64,000 nucleotides of DNA from Adiantum capillus-veneris. Lineage: Eukaryota > Streptophyta > Polypodiopsida > Polypodiales > Pteridaceae. A program made the translations under genes and the position numbers. Location: assembly GCA_014529385.2 (NCBI GenBank), contig CM043971.1:89660840-89724839 (forward strand), given 5' to 3'. Below, one piece after another: positions 10,670 through 21,675 of this stretch (position 1 is the first letter of the stretch; the number at the start of each line of letters is the position of its first letter). The notes beneath the pieces were generated by a model. The model made no database searches, was not told the origin of the DNA, and worked only from the letters and a program-made list of their open reading frames with translations.

Positions 10670-11580
10670 GAGAGGAAAAAATCCATAATCTAGGTGAAGA
10701 ACACACTCAAGAGATGCCAAGCTGTACAAAGAGAAGCAGGTACAGTAAAATGAGGCAAAAATGACTGAGAATGGTCATTAAACTCCGGGATGGACTACAA
10801 GGACAAAGGAAGTTGGTGATGTGACTAAATGAAAGCACCCATAAAGTGCAAAGTTGCCTATCCGACACTTCATGCGACTACAAGGCCATATACAGGAAGT
10901 AGATCTTTATACTGTAAATCTTCGATCTATTTTGTATGTGACTTAATGAAGCCTAACAAACAAAAGAGACTAACAATACTGGCAAGGAAAAAAGAGGCGG
11001 GATGTCAGTTCAGTCATCTATCATGATAGATGTCTGCAGGAGCAACCAATGGTTTAGCCCAGTTCGGATCATCATCATTGGTTCTACATATGATTGGCAG
11101 CCAAAAGGTGCCAAAAATGCCCATCAATCACTTTCCAGACTAAAATCCAAATTAAAGTGCCAAATACAAGTTCAAATCAAGCCAAACTTTGTCAAAAGGA
11201 TATGAAAAGAAAATACAAGCTAAGGGTCTAAAAAGAAAAAAGTCTAACCCCTAGCCAAAGATGCAATTTTTTTCATTTTTGAAGCCATGATAGCCATTTA
11301 CATACCCTGTATATCATGTATATGAGCTTTGGGGACAAATGGACAATGATAGCTCATAAATGCTCATCTATAGCAAATGATGTTGGATTAAACCCTTTTG
11401 AAGCAAGTTACTAACTTGGGAAATTAAGTGGGGTTTGTCCGACTTTAATTAAGTCATGTATCAAGTAGAAGTAGTATAATGATTTACAAAACACACAAAA
11501 GCTAACAGTGAAAAATGTGACTTTGATCACCTTGATGCAGGAACAAAGGAGTAATCAGCGAAGAGAAGTAGACACAAATG
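10670..11580. other. No gene recognised
   Basis: Purine-rich single-copy-looking sequence with only short ORFs lacking known motifs. Confidence 0.5.
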
Positions 11581-11589
11581 GTAGACAAA

Positions 11590-12000
11590 ACCGACCTTCA
11601 CAGGGTTACATATATGGTCCTTGATGAGGCGGATTGAATGCTAGACATGGGTTTTGAACCTCAAAGTCAGAAAAAATTATCTCCCAGATTCGACCTGATA
11701 GGCAGACTTTGCATTGGACTACAACTTGGCCTAGGGAAGTTAAAGGTTTAGCCAGAAAAATTCTACAGAATCCTTACAGAGCTATCATTGGTTCACAAGA
11801 TCTGAAAGCCAATCATTCAATTCTACAGATTGTAGAAGTTGTTTTTGAAAACGAGCAAGACACGAAATTGGCAGATGTTCGTCATCAATTATGATTTTCC
11901 TGAATCATGTGAAGACTATGTACATTGGATTGGACGAACAGGACAAGCTCGTGCAAAGGCTATAGCCTATACTTCTTTACATCAGCAAAACGACAACAAA
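11590..12000 (+). pseudogene. DEAD-box RNA helicase fragment (Dbp2/DDX5-like)
   Basis: Plus-strand frames encode VTYMVLDEAD-stop-MLDMGFEP (Walker B/DEAD motif, stop at about 11635), then after a frameshift SEKIISQIRPDRQT, then WPREVKGLAR, then NPYRAIIGSQDLKANHSI. It then jumps to VINYDFPESCEDYVHWIGRTGQA (motif VI, normally HRIGRTGR). About 65 residues of the second RecA-like domain are missing between the blocks, and the N-terminal domain is absent. The wording matches plant RH20/RH30-type helicases. It lies about 45 bp before the polypurine tract of the next LTR, so it may be a gene fragment captured by that element, or simply target DNA. Confidence 0.8.
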
Positions 12001-12045
12001 GAACGAACCGACATCGACAACCAAGTCATGTTAGGGATGACATGA

Positions 12046-12062
12046 ATTCGGAGGGGGGGGAG
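12046..12062 (+). other. Polypurine tract before LTR
   Basis: CGGAGGGGGGGGGAG directly precedes the TG of the LTR at 12063. Confidence 0.7.
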
Positions 12063-12998
12063 TGTTGACCGCTGGGTCAACAACACGACATAACGCGACA
12101 AATCCTTATTCTCTGAGAGTTATGAAATGCTGCGGATTACGGTTAGAAACATCATTTGCAATAAGTAGATAGTCTAGTTGCAGAAGCCAGGGTGCAATGG
12201 CACTTCCAGATTGTAAATACCAAGCCATTTGACCCCTCAAACTCTATTTTTGGTTAAGCTAAGGTAGCCTTAGTATATAAGGTACATAGGTCTTTTTTGT
12301 AAGAACACTTAATCGTAATCTAAGTTTTAAGCTGTCGTCGATTGTGTCTAAGAGAGGAAGAGAGAGAGCGTGAGTAGATTCATCCTGACACTACTCCCCA
12401 CTCGTTCATCACATTATAGATCCAACTGCACCATTGCGTTAGCCTCGGCAAGAGCTACATGACAACGCCAAGCATTCCTCACAGAACGAAGTGAACGCGC
12501 TCACGCATCTACGAGCTATTTGCAGGTGTAAGTATATCAAACGATGTCTGTTTTCTGCATGCAAGTAGTCATTAGAATCGTGGCGACATAAGCTATGCAT
12601 AGGTACTCATAGATTTTAGTTTTGGGCATTTCAGAATTCTGCTGTGTCTTTATACGTGTTTTTCGCATGTGGGTTTAGAGCGAGGGTTTTGAGTGTAGAG
12701 GCTTTGGGACAAGTGTATCCTAGTGAGAGGATGGTGTTCCTTAAGTTTCCTACAATTTTGGCATGATTTGATCTGTTTCCTTTCGTTGTGTTTATGTGGT
12801 GTAGTTGAGAGCAATGAGATTCTAGATTGTGATTTAGTTGGCCTTCCAGAGTGTTGTATGTGTAGGATGGTCTCAGTCTGACAAGCTAAAGAGATTTCCT
12901 TTGTGTGCCTATCGTGTCATCTGTGTCCTTGATTGACATTATGTTGATCTACGTTGTGTTGCATGCACTTTATAGGTGGTGTTGTCGCTCCCGCAACA
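12063..12998 (+). repeat. LTR of an unassigned element (about 936 bp)
   Basis: Starts TGTTGACC-GCTG-GGTCAACA, a short palindrome, directly after a polypurine tract. It contains a TATA-like TAGTATATAA at 12271-12280 and a purine-rich transcribed-leader-like stretch at 12350-12375. The proposed 3' border, CCGCAACA at 12991-12998, forms TGTTG...CAACA ends. No second LTR is in the window, so the end is inferred. Preceded by a PPT it should be a 3' LTR, with the element body to the left. Confidence 0.55.
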
Positions 12999-12999
12999 C

Positions 13000-13790
13000 T
13001 CTTCACCTTGTATGTTGAAAGGGCTTAGAACAAAGGAATAAAGAGTGTAGGGTTTGAGGGAGCTTCCCCTCAACGCTCCCCTACAACTTGCCAGGGGGCT
13101 TATGGGTGGGGAGGCCCCGGAAGGATTGCAGCATGGTGGGTGGGTAATGCGGGTAACTGATCCTTGACGATTGTTGGTGGATCTTCTGTTACGGTACTGG
13201 AAGCCCTCTCCTTCAAATTTTTGCCTTGGTGGAGGCGGCCCCTCCTAGCCCGCTTTGGGCTGCAATGGTGCATGTGTTCTATTCAGTATTGAAGGTGCTA
13301 GCAGAGCAATGTCCGTGGAAGGGAGTGTGTTGGTGGCAGCTTCATCACTCTTGGTGGCTTCTATGGACATGTTTTGGTGGTTTGGGGATGCTAGGCTCAC
13401 CCTAATATCCTATTGTCTCACACTGGTATGCATGGGGGTGGTGTTGAGGCAATGATTCTCTTAGTGAGGTTGCATCAGTTTCGTCTGCGAAGGTGGGTGA
13501 TGGAGTTGTGGTGGATGGGTGACAGGCATCCCCTACAAGGTGGCCTCCTTTGCCCTTTTGGATTGTCTACTGGTCTTTTTTGCGGTAGTTACTGGTTGTA
13601 GTTTGTTTTTTCTTGTTTGTTGGGTTTGGGCTCCCTGTAAAATCCCCATGAACAATTTGAACAGTTTGAACTCTGTATGGCTTGTGGGTGGCCTTAGGAC
13701 ATGGTTTGTGATTGAGTTGGATTTGTGATTTTTTGGTTTTGTTTTATATCAATCTACTCACTCTAAGTGAGTTTTGGGGTTTTTTTTTGG
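13000..13790 (+). mobile_element. Probable 5'-truncated non-LTR tail
   Basis: The 3' end CTACTCACTCTAAGTGAGTTTTGGGG followed by a T/G run (13755-13803) matches the hairpin tail shared with the retroposons at 16799, 19452 and 20989. The upstream 700 bp is non-coding GC-rich sequence without recognisable ORF2 motifs, so its left limit is uncertain. Confidence 0.4.
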
Positions 13791-13806
13791 GGGGGGGGGG
13801 GGGGAG

Positions 13807-14182
13807 CCTCAGCACTAAAGGGCACGGGAGCAAAGAGATGGGATCTACGGCTGAGGGTGCGCGCACGAATCTCAAGGAGATTTGAAGGCTCAAAAAAATG
13901 GGGCGTGGGGTGCTACTCGCACGATTTGAACCCGGGTGGACGCTAGGCAAGGCGCATAGCTTATCCAATCCCCCATGCGCATATGTTGACCATGGTGGGC
14001 AACAAACGCATGATAAGTCAACGTGGACAGGTGTGCCCATGTCCAAGTTTACTTTTCGGCGTCCTAGTTTACTTCTGGTGCATCCTACGGCCCTGCGCGC
14101 CTCTGCTTTTGTGCCCGAGCTTCTCAACCGTAGATCCCACCTCTGGGGCTTCATTTAATGCCCCGTGCCCTTTAGTGCTGAG
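13807..14182. mobile_element. Foldback/MITE-like element, copy 1
   Basis: The left arm CCTCAGCACTAAAGGGCACGGG (13807-13828), followed by GGGATCTACGGCTGAG, is repeated in inverse orientation at 14125-14182, about 50 bp per arm with a 12-nt indel. G runs flank both sides. Length about 376 bp and no transposase, typical of a non-autonomous inverted-repeat element. The interior carries a tRNA-like segment. Confidence 0.75.
13911..13980 (-). other. tRNA-like segment inside foldback element 1
   Basis: The minus strand carries a B-box-like GGGTTCAAATC (13923-13933) and a D-arm-like GATTGGATAAGC at the expected spacing, with a CTTGCCTAG anticodon-loop-like part between. The acceptor stem does not pair cleanly, so it is a tRNA-derived relic or an internal Pol III promoter, not a functional tRNA gene. 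Confidence 0.4.
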
Positions 14183-14261
14183 GGGGGGGGGGAGGGAACA
14201 ATGTGTTCATAGGAGTTAGATCCATGATGTGAAATATTGATTCAATATTTTGATTTGTAAA

Positions 14262-14946
14262 GAGTTCTTTCATTTAAGGACTTCACAAAGATTCAATATA
14301 TTGAATTGCTGTATTATTTTCTACTTCTACTCGCTCAACTTTCAATTTTTAGATAGAATCTATGGAGATGCGCTTCGCGTCCCAACCTTTCTTTTGAAAA
14401 ATCAAGCAAGTGTCCTCCCCACTTTCCCCCCACTCTGCACGCTTCTTGCCTTTGCTCCATCCTCAGCATGCATTCATGCTCAGATAGAGCTGCCCTATCT
14501 GTCTATGGGCTCGTTCATGATGCCGACTCAACAGCAACAGAGTACAACCTTCCCCTAATGCATTGTATAGCAGAGAAATAAAATCTCTCTCTCTCTCTCT
14601 CATAGCACAATATCATCCGGTTCTCTCTCACTCTCTCACACACACACATTCTCATTTCGCAAATGCCGTGGCAGTTCAGAGGATGGGAAAACTTCAAATT
14701 TGCTTCTCAATCAAGGTCAAGGTTGCTAGCTAGAGGCAAGAAAAGAAAGAGAGACGAGGTGAATCAGAGACCATTAATATAGGTTCACCAACCGCCTCCC
14801 CAACATGACACACCAAATTGAACGAAGCTGCCCCACACTTGCCTCCTCTCCCCACGCTCGTACTGTGCACAGAACTTGCTCATACGAGGCATGATGACAC
14901 ATCGATGATCGCATTGATGCACGTAGGCCTCTGCATCTCCGGACCA

Positions 14947-15005
<59 letters not shown>

Positions 15006-15632
15006 CGACCTGCATATCTGCAAATGCACAAAAACCCCTTTCTCTTTTCTTTTCCCCTTTTTGTCGTCGTTCATGCATCTGTCCTGCTCTCTCTCTCTCT
15101 CTCACTCTCCACGCGCTATCCATCCCTTTTGGGTGTACACTTGTGACCTGCGCTGCTTGTTTCCTAATCTGTGATCCTCGTAACTACAAGCTCCTTCCAC
15201 GCATACGCCTCCTACAACTGGGAGCTACAAGCTACCCTGCGCAAGATTGATTCATGCACGTCCAATTCAATACCCTCGTTGTGATCCTCGACATCACCTA
15301 CAACCCTAAAATCCCCAAAAATTTGCTGATCTCTCTCTCTCTCTCTCTCTAAAAAAGGTCTCTCGGGATAGTTTCCTACAACATTTTCTTCTTCTCTCTC
15401 TTCCCTCCACATGCCAATTGAGTTTTTCCTTCAAACGTATGTGAGCCAAACTTGATCTTTAGCTTTTACTTTTCAAATTAACATTTCCTTTTTCTTTCAA
15501 CTTAGCATCTCTTCTGATTCCCCTCAATAAGAGCGTTTGGGACACCTATTTGATTTCAAATGAAGTGCTTTCATTTAAGGACTTCACAAAGATTCAATTT
15601 ATTGAATCGCTGTATTATTTTCTATGCTTATT
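14262..15632. repeat. Pair of 65-bp direct repeats around a microsatellite-rich spacer
   Basis: CTTTCATTTAAGGACTTCACAAAG followed by ATTCAAT(A/T)(T/-)ATTGAAT and GCTGTATTATTTTCTA occurs at about 14268-14325 and 15568-15625. A weaker relative lies at about 20810-20875. The spacer holds (CT)n at 14583-14600, (GA)n at 14951-14999, (CT)n at 15088-15102 and 15329-15350. No gene was recognised in the spacer. Confidence 0.7.
14951..14999. repeat. (GA)n microsatellite, 49 bp
   Basis: Uninterrupted GA repeat; predicted peptides through it are artefacts. Confidence 0.95.
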
Positions 15633-15639
15633 GATTTCA

Positions 15640-16685
15640 AATGATAATGTGCAATGTGCAATGTGTATCTTTCACCTTATTATTTTGGAAAAATTACCAA
15701 ATTATTCTCTAATTTATGAAAATTCTCAAAACACCCCTCAAATTTGAAAAATTCACTAAATACCTTTGTGTCTATTTTGATTGTATCATTCAAGATTTTT
15801 TAATCTTTATTCCTTTTCGACAATTGAGATCCATTTTTGAGTGCTTAGCATGTAATTTGTTACAAATCACCTCGTAAAAAAATGCAATTATGTTTAAAAT
15901 AACGAAGCCATTCATCTCCAAGTCGAATTCTTGTTTAAGCATCTTGTATTGATAAACATTCTTATGAAAATCTACAAATTTTTTAATCTTTGGAGTTATT
16001 TAATTTCACAATCGGTATTTTGAGAATTTTTTTAATATATAAACAATTTATGATTATGTATGTATAACGAAATATAGAATTTCATATTAAAACACAACAA
16101 AAAATTACATGGGACTTTAGGCACTCAATAAAACTTACTCTCGTAAATCTCACTCCCCTTACCTTAGCAAGCCTTGGTGTCTCCTCACCTTGTTTATAAT
16201 GTTGCATTAGAAGAGGTGATGATGAGGCATGAGTGAGGTGATGAGGCATGAATGAAACGGGGGTACCAATAGGCCCCTCTTTCTATTGCTTTTGTGATCC
16301 CTATAAACGCCTCGAAAGGCAGTCTTTGTAATAGTTAAAAAAAACCATTTGCTTGACCGTGTTTTTTAAGGGCAAAGTAGTCAAACAACTACTATCTAGG
16401 GTGCCTGTTGGGATGTATAACTAAAATGCTCATTTATTGACCTTGACAATCAACGTTCAATGACGTTATAACCTGAATTTTTCATTTTTAACTGAAAATT
16501 TTTGCATTGCAAGTCACAATATGTGAGCACTATTCTTGTCGTCTCCAATGACAAAATGAAGAGAGAGAGAGAGAGAATTCTCTCTTCGTATTTTACCTAA
16601 GCCTAAGTGATGGCAAGGGATAAGCAACATATGGTAGAGGGGTGAAAAGGAGTCCACTCATAGCTTACATAGCTCGTGGAAGGGG
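15640..16685. other. AT-rich DNA without a gene
   Basis: Low-complexity AT-rich sequence. A short imperfect repeat GTGATGAGGCATGA(G/A)TGA lies near 16218-16255 and (GA)8 at 16560-16576. Confidence 0.6.
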
Positions 16686-16798
16686 GTTTAATGTCATAGG
16701 AAATATCCCAAGAGACCTCAAAAGATCTATTCGAAGAGTTTCTTTCTAGATATACATGCCAGGTGGAACCACAACAATTTAATGTTATTCCAAGCTAC

Positions 16799-17307
16799 TT
16801 TTTTTTTTTTTTTTACAAAACTCACAATTGTGAGTGAATTATATTGAGCAGCCCAAAAAATTACAAGGTTTTGTCATGCTCATGTTAAGCCATGACAACA
16901 TCCAGGGATCATAATTACGATGGCTATTAGGGCAGCCACTCCTACCACCCCGCCTCCACATCCTTGATACCCAAGGTCCATACTCTTGTCATTCTGAGAT
17001 CTTTAATTACCGATGGCCAAGATTTGTCCCCCTCTTAGGTATTCCATTTGCTGACAACAAGGCACAAGTAGTCCTAGACCAATCCTTCGAGTGTTGCTTG
17101 CGCGCGAGTGCCCATATTAGCACTTTGCTTTCCTGTATAATTTTTGCGAAGCTTGCAACCTCAAATCCTCCTTCAAAAACACGGCGGTTCCTTGTTTGCC
17201 ATACATTATGAAAGAAGAAATATCTGACGATCTGAGTGCTGACGAGGAATGCAGGACTACCTGAGTTTTTACCTCCAAAGCATAGGTCAGTCTTGAAAAA
17301 CCTAATT
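16799..17307 (-). mobile_element. 5'-truncated LINE (509 bp) with target-site duplication
   Basis: Flanked by the perfect 9-bp duplication TTCCAAGCT (16790-16798 and 17308-17316). Copy B at about 19123-19131 has the single, unoccupied site. On the minus strand it encodes NVWQTRNRRVFEGGFEVASF, the C-terminal reverse-transcriptase zinc-binding tail of plant L1-type ORF2, then a 3' UTR ending CACTCACAATTGTGAGTTTTG and oligo(A). Target-primed insertion of a truncated copy is clear. Confidence 0.88.
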
Positions 17308-17372
17308 TTCCAAGCTCCTCTTCTTATTCACACTCATAGTAGAACCACAATGATCAAAGATCCACACACTCA

Positions 17373-17384
<12 letters not shown>

Positions 17385-17428
<44 letters not shown>

Positions 17429-17459
17429 GAGAGAGAGAAAAGAAGAAGAAGAAGAAGAG
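17385..17459. repeat. (GA)n and (GAA)n microsatellite
   Basis: GA repeat with one GG interruption followed by a short AGA-rich stretch. The equivalent site in copy B has only about 20 bp of GA. Confidence 0.95.
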
Positions 17460-17849
17460 AATCCATGCACAATCAATTAATCTCTTGGCATGTAGTATTT
17501 GTTCCATGGTTGAGTTTAATCTTTAGAAATTAGTAAGAACTAATTCCCCATTAACATGTACTTTTTGTGGTTGTTCTTGATGTATACCCCCCCATATTCC
17601 ATGTCATCCTTCTACCACCCTTTCTCCCTATGTTGCATTCCGTTGAGTCCTATAGTACTAATCATTGCAAGGGGAGCCGATTGCTACTAAGATAAAGCCG
17701 TATACACAACCAATTATTCAATCGATCGTCTATTGATGCACATGTCTCGATGTAGGCTCCATATTATTCTTTAGTGTCCTATCACTTCTAGTAATGATGT
17801 TGTCCTTCTCAAATAACCCAAACCCTTAAAGATACCACAACGGGGCTTC

Positions 17850-18959
17850 AATCCTCACTGTATAACCACCAAAACTAGTCGCATATGGATGTGTCAATCC
17901 TGACTCCAAGGTAGTCGTCACTCCCTCATCGTCCATAGGGACTATATCCACATGTCCTGGCATCACCATTTCAACCTCTAGTATGAGCATATCAAAGAAC
18001 TGCATATTGCTCATCTCCATGGTAGGAGCCACCTATGTCCTAAGAGGATCAATCCTTTGTGTGTCGCTAGAGCATGGCCGCTCAAACTCTGTATCTGCAA
18101 ACATGTTGTGCACATCACTTTGGAGTTGATCCGCAAAAGTGCATGTCTGCAAAGTCACTGAGACTGCACCGTCTTATACATGTGACTCATGGCTCTGCTC
18201 CCTAATTGGCAAAGCCTCAAAATTTGTCACCACCACCAGTGACTGCTCTAGTTGTGCACTCAAAGAGCTCTCCTACTCTACATGTTTGTCCTTAGACCCT
18301 ACATGCACAAGGCCATTGCAAGGGTGAGGCCCTTAGTCCCCATCACATATCATATTATCCCGAGGTGCCACCACTACCACTAGAAGATGATAGGCCTCCA
18401 AAGAACCAACTTCCTTCACCACTATGGAATCTGAGAAGCAAAGCCGCACATGTCTTCATCAAGCTATTGGAGTGAGCCTTGCACCATCGATGGGGCCAGA
18501 TGCAACGGGAGGGCCACAAACAAAAGATCATCTTGGTTGTTGGCGGTCGATGCCACCAGGAAACTGGGGTTTGTCACAAGCCATGAGCGTGTCGGAGCCA
18601 CCGAAAAAGCAACACCAAAAAGTGCCAAAAGGTCCCACAAAGGGCCAGGTGGGATGCTGTCATAGAGCGCCAAAAGGCCCTACAACACAGCGGTGGGACA
18701 CTCACATCATGACTTAATTAGAGAGCTCTTTCCTCTCTCAGTAAATGGGCAACAATCCTTTAAAAAAACAAGAAGCAAAAAACTTTTTTTTCCCTTTTTT
18801 TTTCAGGACTCTCTCAAATGATCAAATGATGTAGGAACTATCCCAAGAGATGTAAAAGATCTATCCGACGAGTCTTGAATTCATAACTTAGCATCTCATA
18901 GATAACCAATCTACCACACTTGGGTGATAGAATGGTTATTCCACTTTCCTCTTTTTATA

Positions 18960-18960
<1 letters not shown>
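17850..18960 (-). repeat. Inverted arm (left) of Gag-only family remnant
   Basis: Reverse complement of 22436-23511 over about 1.1 kb. The minus strand encodes MSNMQFFDMLILEV, then HVDIVPMDDEG, as does the right arm in plus orientation. The (AC)n tract at 18967-18989 mirrors (TG)n at 22385-22396. It is inserted where duplicated segment A is joined at GGGGCTTC. The sequence is a diverged relative of the unrecognised C-terminal region of the bipartite element family. Confidence 0.85.
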
Positions 18961-18991
<31 letters not shown>

Positions 18992-19020
18992 CAACACACA
19001 CACACCCCTTAGACGAGGAG

Positions 19021-19773
19021 GTTTAATGTCATAGGAAATATCCCAAGAGACCTCAAAAGATCTATTCGAAGAGTTTCTTTCTAGATATACATGCAAGGTA
19101 GAACCATAACAATTAAATGTTATTCCAAGCTCCTCATCTTATCCACACATAGTAGAACCACAATGATCAAAGATCCACACGCTCACAAAGAGAGAGAGAG
19201 AGAGAGAGGAAGAAGAGAATCCATGCACAATCAATTAATCTCTTGGCATTTAGTATTTGTTCCATGGTTGAGTTTAATCTTTAGAGATTAGTAAGAACTA
19301 ATTCCCCATTACCATGTACTTTTTGTGGTTGTTCTTGATGTATAGCCCCCATATTCCATGTCATCCTTCTACCACCCTTTCTCCCTATGTTGCATTCCGT
19401 TGAGTCTTACAATACTAATCGTTGCAAGGGGAGCCGGTTGCTACTAAGATACATAACATCTTGTAATAAGTAAAACCGGTGAGTAGGAGTGGTTTCTCTG
19501 CCAAGCAAATAACTTGTAATCCTTTGATCCTCAAGGCTCGGTTTGAGCTCGAGGATTGGTGTATATTTCTGTTCTTAATACTATCCACTCACAATTATGA
19601 GTTTTGCAAAAAAGATATAGTCGTATACACAATCAATTATTCAATCGATCGTCTATTGATGCACATGTCTCGATGTAGGCTCCATATTATTCTTTAGTGT
19701 CCTATCACTTCTAGTAATGATGTTGTCCTTCTCAAATAACCCAAACCCTTAAAGATACCACAACGGGGCTTCT
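19021..19773. repeat. Duplicated segment, copy B
   Basis: Second copy of 16686-17849, without the 509-bp LINE insertion and with a 160-bp insertion at 19452-19611. It ends CCACAACGGGGCTTC and continues into unrelated flank. Confidence 0.9.
19452..19611 (+). mobile_element. Short retroposon (SINE or LINE tail), 160 bp
   Basis: Absent from copy A and flanked by AAGATA (19446-19451 and 19612-19617). It ends CCACTCACAATTATGAGTTTTG followed by A-rich sequence, the same 3' hairpin tail as the LINE fragments. A weak B-box-like GGTTTGAGCTC lies near 19540. It could be a SINE borrowing the LINE tail or a very short LINE truncation. Confidence 0.65.
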
Positions 19774-19972
19774 CTTTGGGGAAAATCTAACACAAGCACT
19801 CAATTGTTAGCGGTTTCTCATCAGTTGCAAGATTTATTATTCTAGATGAACAAAAGGAAAATAATGTTATGCACAATCTCATGTAGCTCGGTGATAGGTA
19901 AAGATGAGGATTGGGTAGATTGGACATGCCACCATTTGAGTTTTAAGTATAGTTTAAAGAGCTCAAGTTTTG

Positions 19973-20019
<47 letters not shown>

Positions 20020-20149
20020 TGTCTCTCTCTCATAGTTGTAATTTCATTTGACACCTCCCGCTCTCTCTCGTTCTCCCAATGCCAACATTTATTTTCGGCA
20101 CCATGCAAGGACCACCTTGCTTAAAGTTTACTGGCAAGGGGATTTGTGG
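19774..20149. other. No gene; (CT)n(GT)n microsatellite
   Basis: Contains (CT)n at 19977-20002 directly followed by (GT)n at 20002-20022. Nothing else recognised. Confidence 0.6.
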
Positions 20150-20420
20150 TCTTGTCTTGGTTGTCAGGGCCATTGAACATAAAGTTCAATGTGGCCATGC
20201 TTTGATCGATATGTATGCACAAAGTCTTGTGTCCATTTGAAAGTGCCATGCATTCTTTGCAAGCATCCTATCTCGAATGCAATGCTTTGGAATGCATTAG
20301 TATAGGATATGCCCAATCGGAGTTAGGGCAACAAGCTTTTAGCTATTTTTAGGAATTGTGGAGCGGGTTCTCTCACGTTGTAGTTTGTTTCCCGTTGGAC
20401 TTCAAAGGAGAGATGGTTAC
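20150..20420 (+). pseudogene. PPR-repeat protein fragment 1
   Basis: Plus-strand reading with small frame changes gives GHALIDMYAQ, then ESAMHSLQASYLECNALE, then GYAQSELGQQAFSYF, the signature of PLS-type pentatricopeptide repeats (ALIDMYAKCGS, WNALI.GYAQ.G). PPR proteins act in organelle RNA editing and processing. The fragment holds roughly two repeats with several frameshifts and no start or end. A second PPR piece on the same strand lies 1.6 kb downstream, and the two may be remains of one gene split by a LINE insertion. Confidence 0.6.
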
Positions 20421-20985
20421 TACTTGTTTTGAGAAATTGGTGTTTGGCATATTTAATTTTGAAAGAATTGTCCTCTTTCTTTCCTCATGGTACAATTTGT
20501 GCATGGGAAGATTTGAAAGTGAATGTTGTTGAAGTTTTTACCATGTCTTTGGCCTCTAAAGGCCTTGGTACCCAAGGGACCAAAATTGTTCAAATTTACT
20601 TGTTTGACAAGTGTCCCTATGGAGACCTTAAAAGTCTTGTAAATTTGTAAATGAATAGAAAGAGATCGTAGCCTTTGTGAATGCTATTCTCCAAAAGTCC
20701 ACATCCCATTCATTTTTTTTTTTGCCATGTTTAACAACTTGTTTTAGAGAACAAATGAATAAACAATATATAAAAGTTTGATCTCATGATATGAGATATT
20801 GATAAAGGATCTTTTTATTTAAAGATTTTAAAAAGTTTTATTTTATTAAATTGTTTTATTATTGTTTATGCTCATCAAATCTACTTTTTTTAATAAAAAA
20901 CATTGAAATCATTTTTTTTGCTTTGATTCTTTTTCGAAGAAATTTATTAAAAAGACTAACAAAAAATTATAGAGTATCTTTTTTT
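20421..20985. other. Unassigned, AT-rich
   Basis: A 73-codon plus-strand ORF (20429-20650) has no recognised motif. The rest is AT-rich, with a weak third relative of the 14.27-kb repeat near 20810-20875. Confidence 0.4.
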
Positions 20986-20988
20986 CCG

Positions 20989-21330
20989 CCAAACTCACAA
21001 TTGCGAGTAGATGTATTGTATTAAACATCAAAAAATGTTCAATAGCATCAAGCTCTTTTTGAGCCTTGAGGGACTGTTTGAGACATCAGAAGGCTTACAT
21101 AGCGTCAAGTAACAACGAATCATTACCCACACACCCTTACTCATTGCAAGAGGTCATGACCGCTAGAGATGCCTAGCTCCACTCGTCCAAATTCTTTTGT
21201 TTTTCTCATGGCAATAATCAGTTCACTGATTTCGTGGATGATGTCCTTGAAGCTAGCTTGCATGGTGTCATTCTCAAAAATCTGATGGTTCTTGGCTTTC
21301 CACAGATACTAAAAATAGCGGAATTTGACA
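20989..21330 (-). mobile_element. 5'-truncated LINE fragment
   Basis: The minus strand encodes LWKAKNHQIFENDTMQASF, then IIHEISELIIAMRK, the C-terminal tail of a plant L1-type ORF2 related to that at 16799-17307. It ends in CTCGCAATTGTGAGTTTGGCGG plus oligo(A) (T run at 20989-20996 on the given strand). The 5' end was not delimited. Confidence 0.65.
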
Positions 21331-21600
21331 GTTTGAGTACATATCAGTAGCGCGTGGCTTTCAATTGCAAGTGAGAGACAAAGTTTTTACCTTTTTTGAA
21401 TTTTGAAGGCTCCCTCAATAGTCACTTTTTTCCCCTTTTGAAGGCCCTCGTGAAGACTTCAGCTTCTTGTGTGTGAGCTTTTGTACAGTATCTATGATTG
21501 GAGAGTATCATATTTTTCTTGAGCAAGTGCTTCATTCATGTCTACACTCTCATAATGCTGGATCCAAAAGGTGGGTTGTTTTCTCCTAATCACACCATGC

Positions 21601-21601
<1 letters not shown>

Positions 21602-21672
<71 letters not shown>
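21602..21672. repeat. (CT)n(CA)n compound microsatellite
   Basis: About 22 bp of CT followed by about 50 bp of CA. Confidence 0.95.

Positions 21673-21675
<3 letters not shown>

Larger units (their letters stand above)
16686..17849. repeat. Duplicated segment, copy A
   Basis: Starts GTTTAATGTCATAGGAAATATCC and aligns almost colinearly with 19021-19773, through to CCACAACGGGGCTTC. It is interrupted by a retroposon at 16799-17307 absent from copy B, and lacks the 160-bp insertion of copy B. A (GA)n/(GAA)n tract lies at 17388-17459. No conserved ORF. Confidence 0.9.

Noticed and set aside
13898-14219. Overlapping ORFs on both strands in foldback element 1
   Set aside because: Explained by the inverted repeat and tRNA-like sequence; no protein motif.
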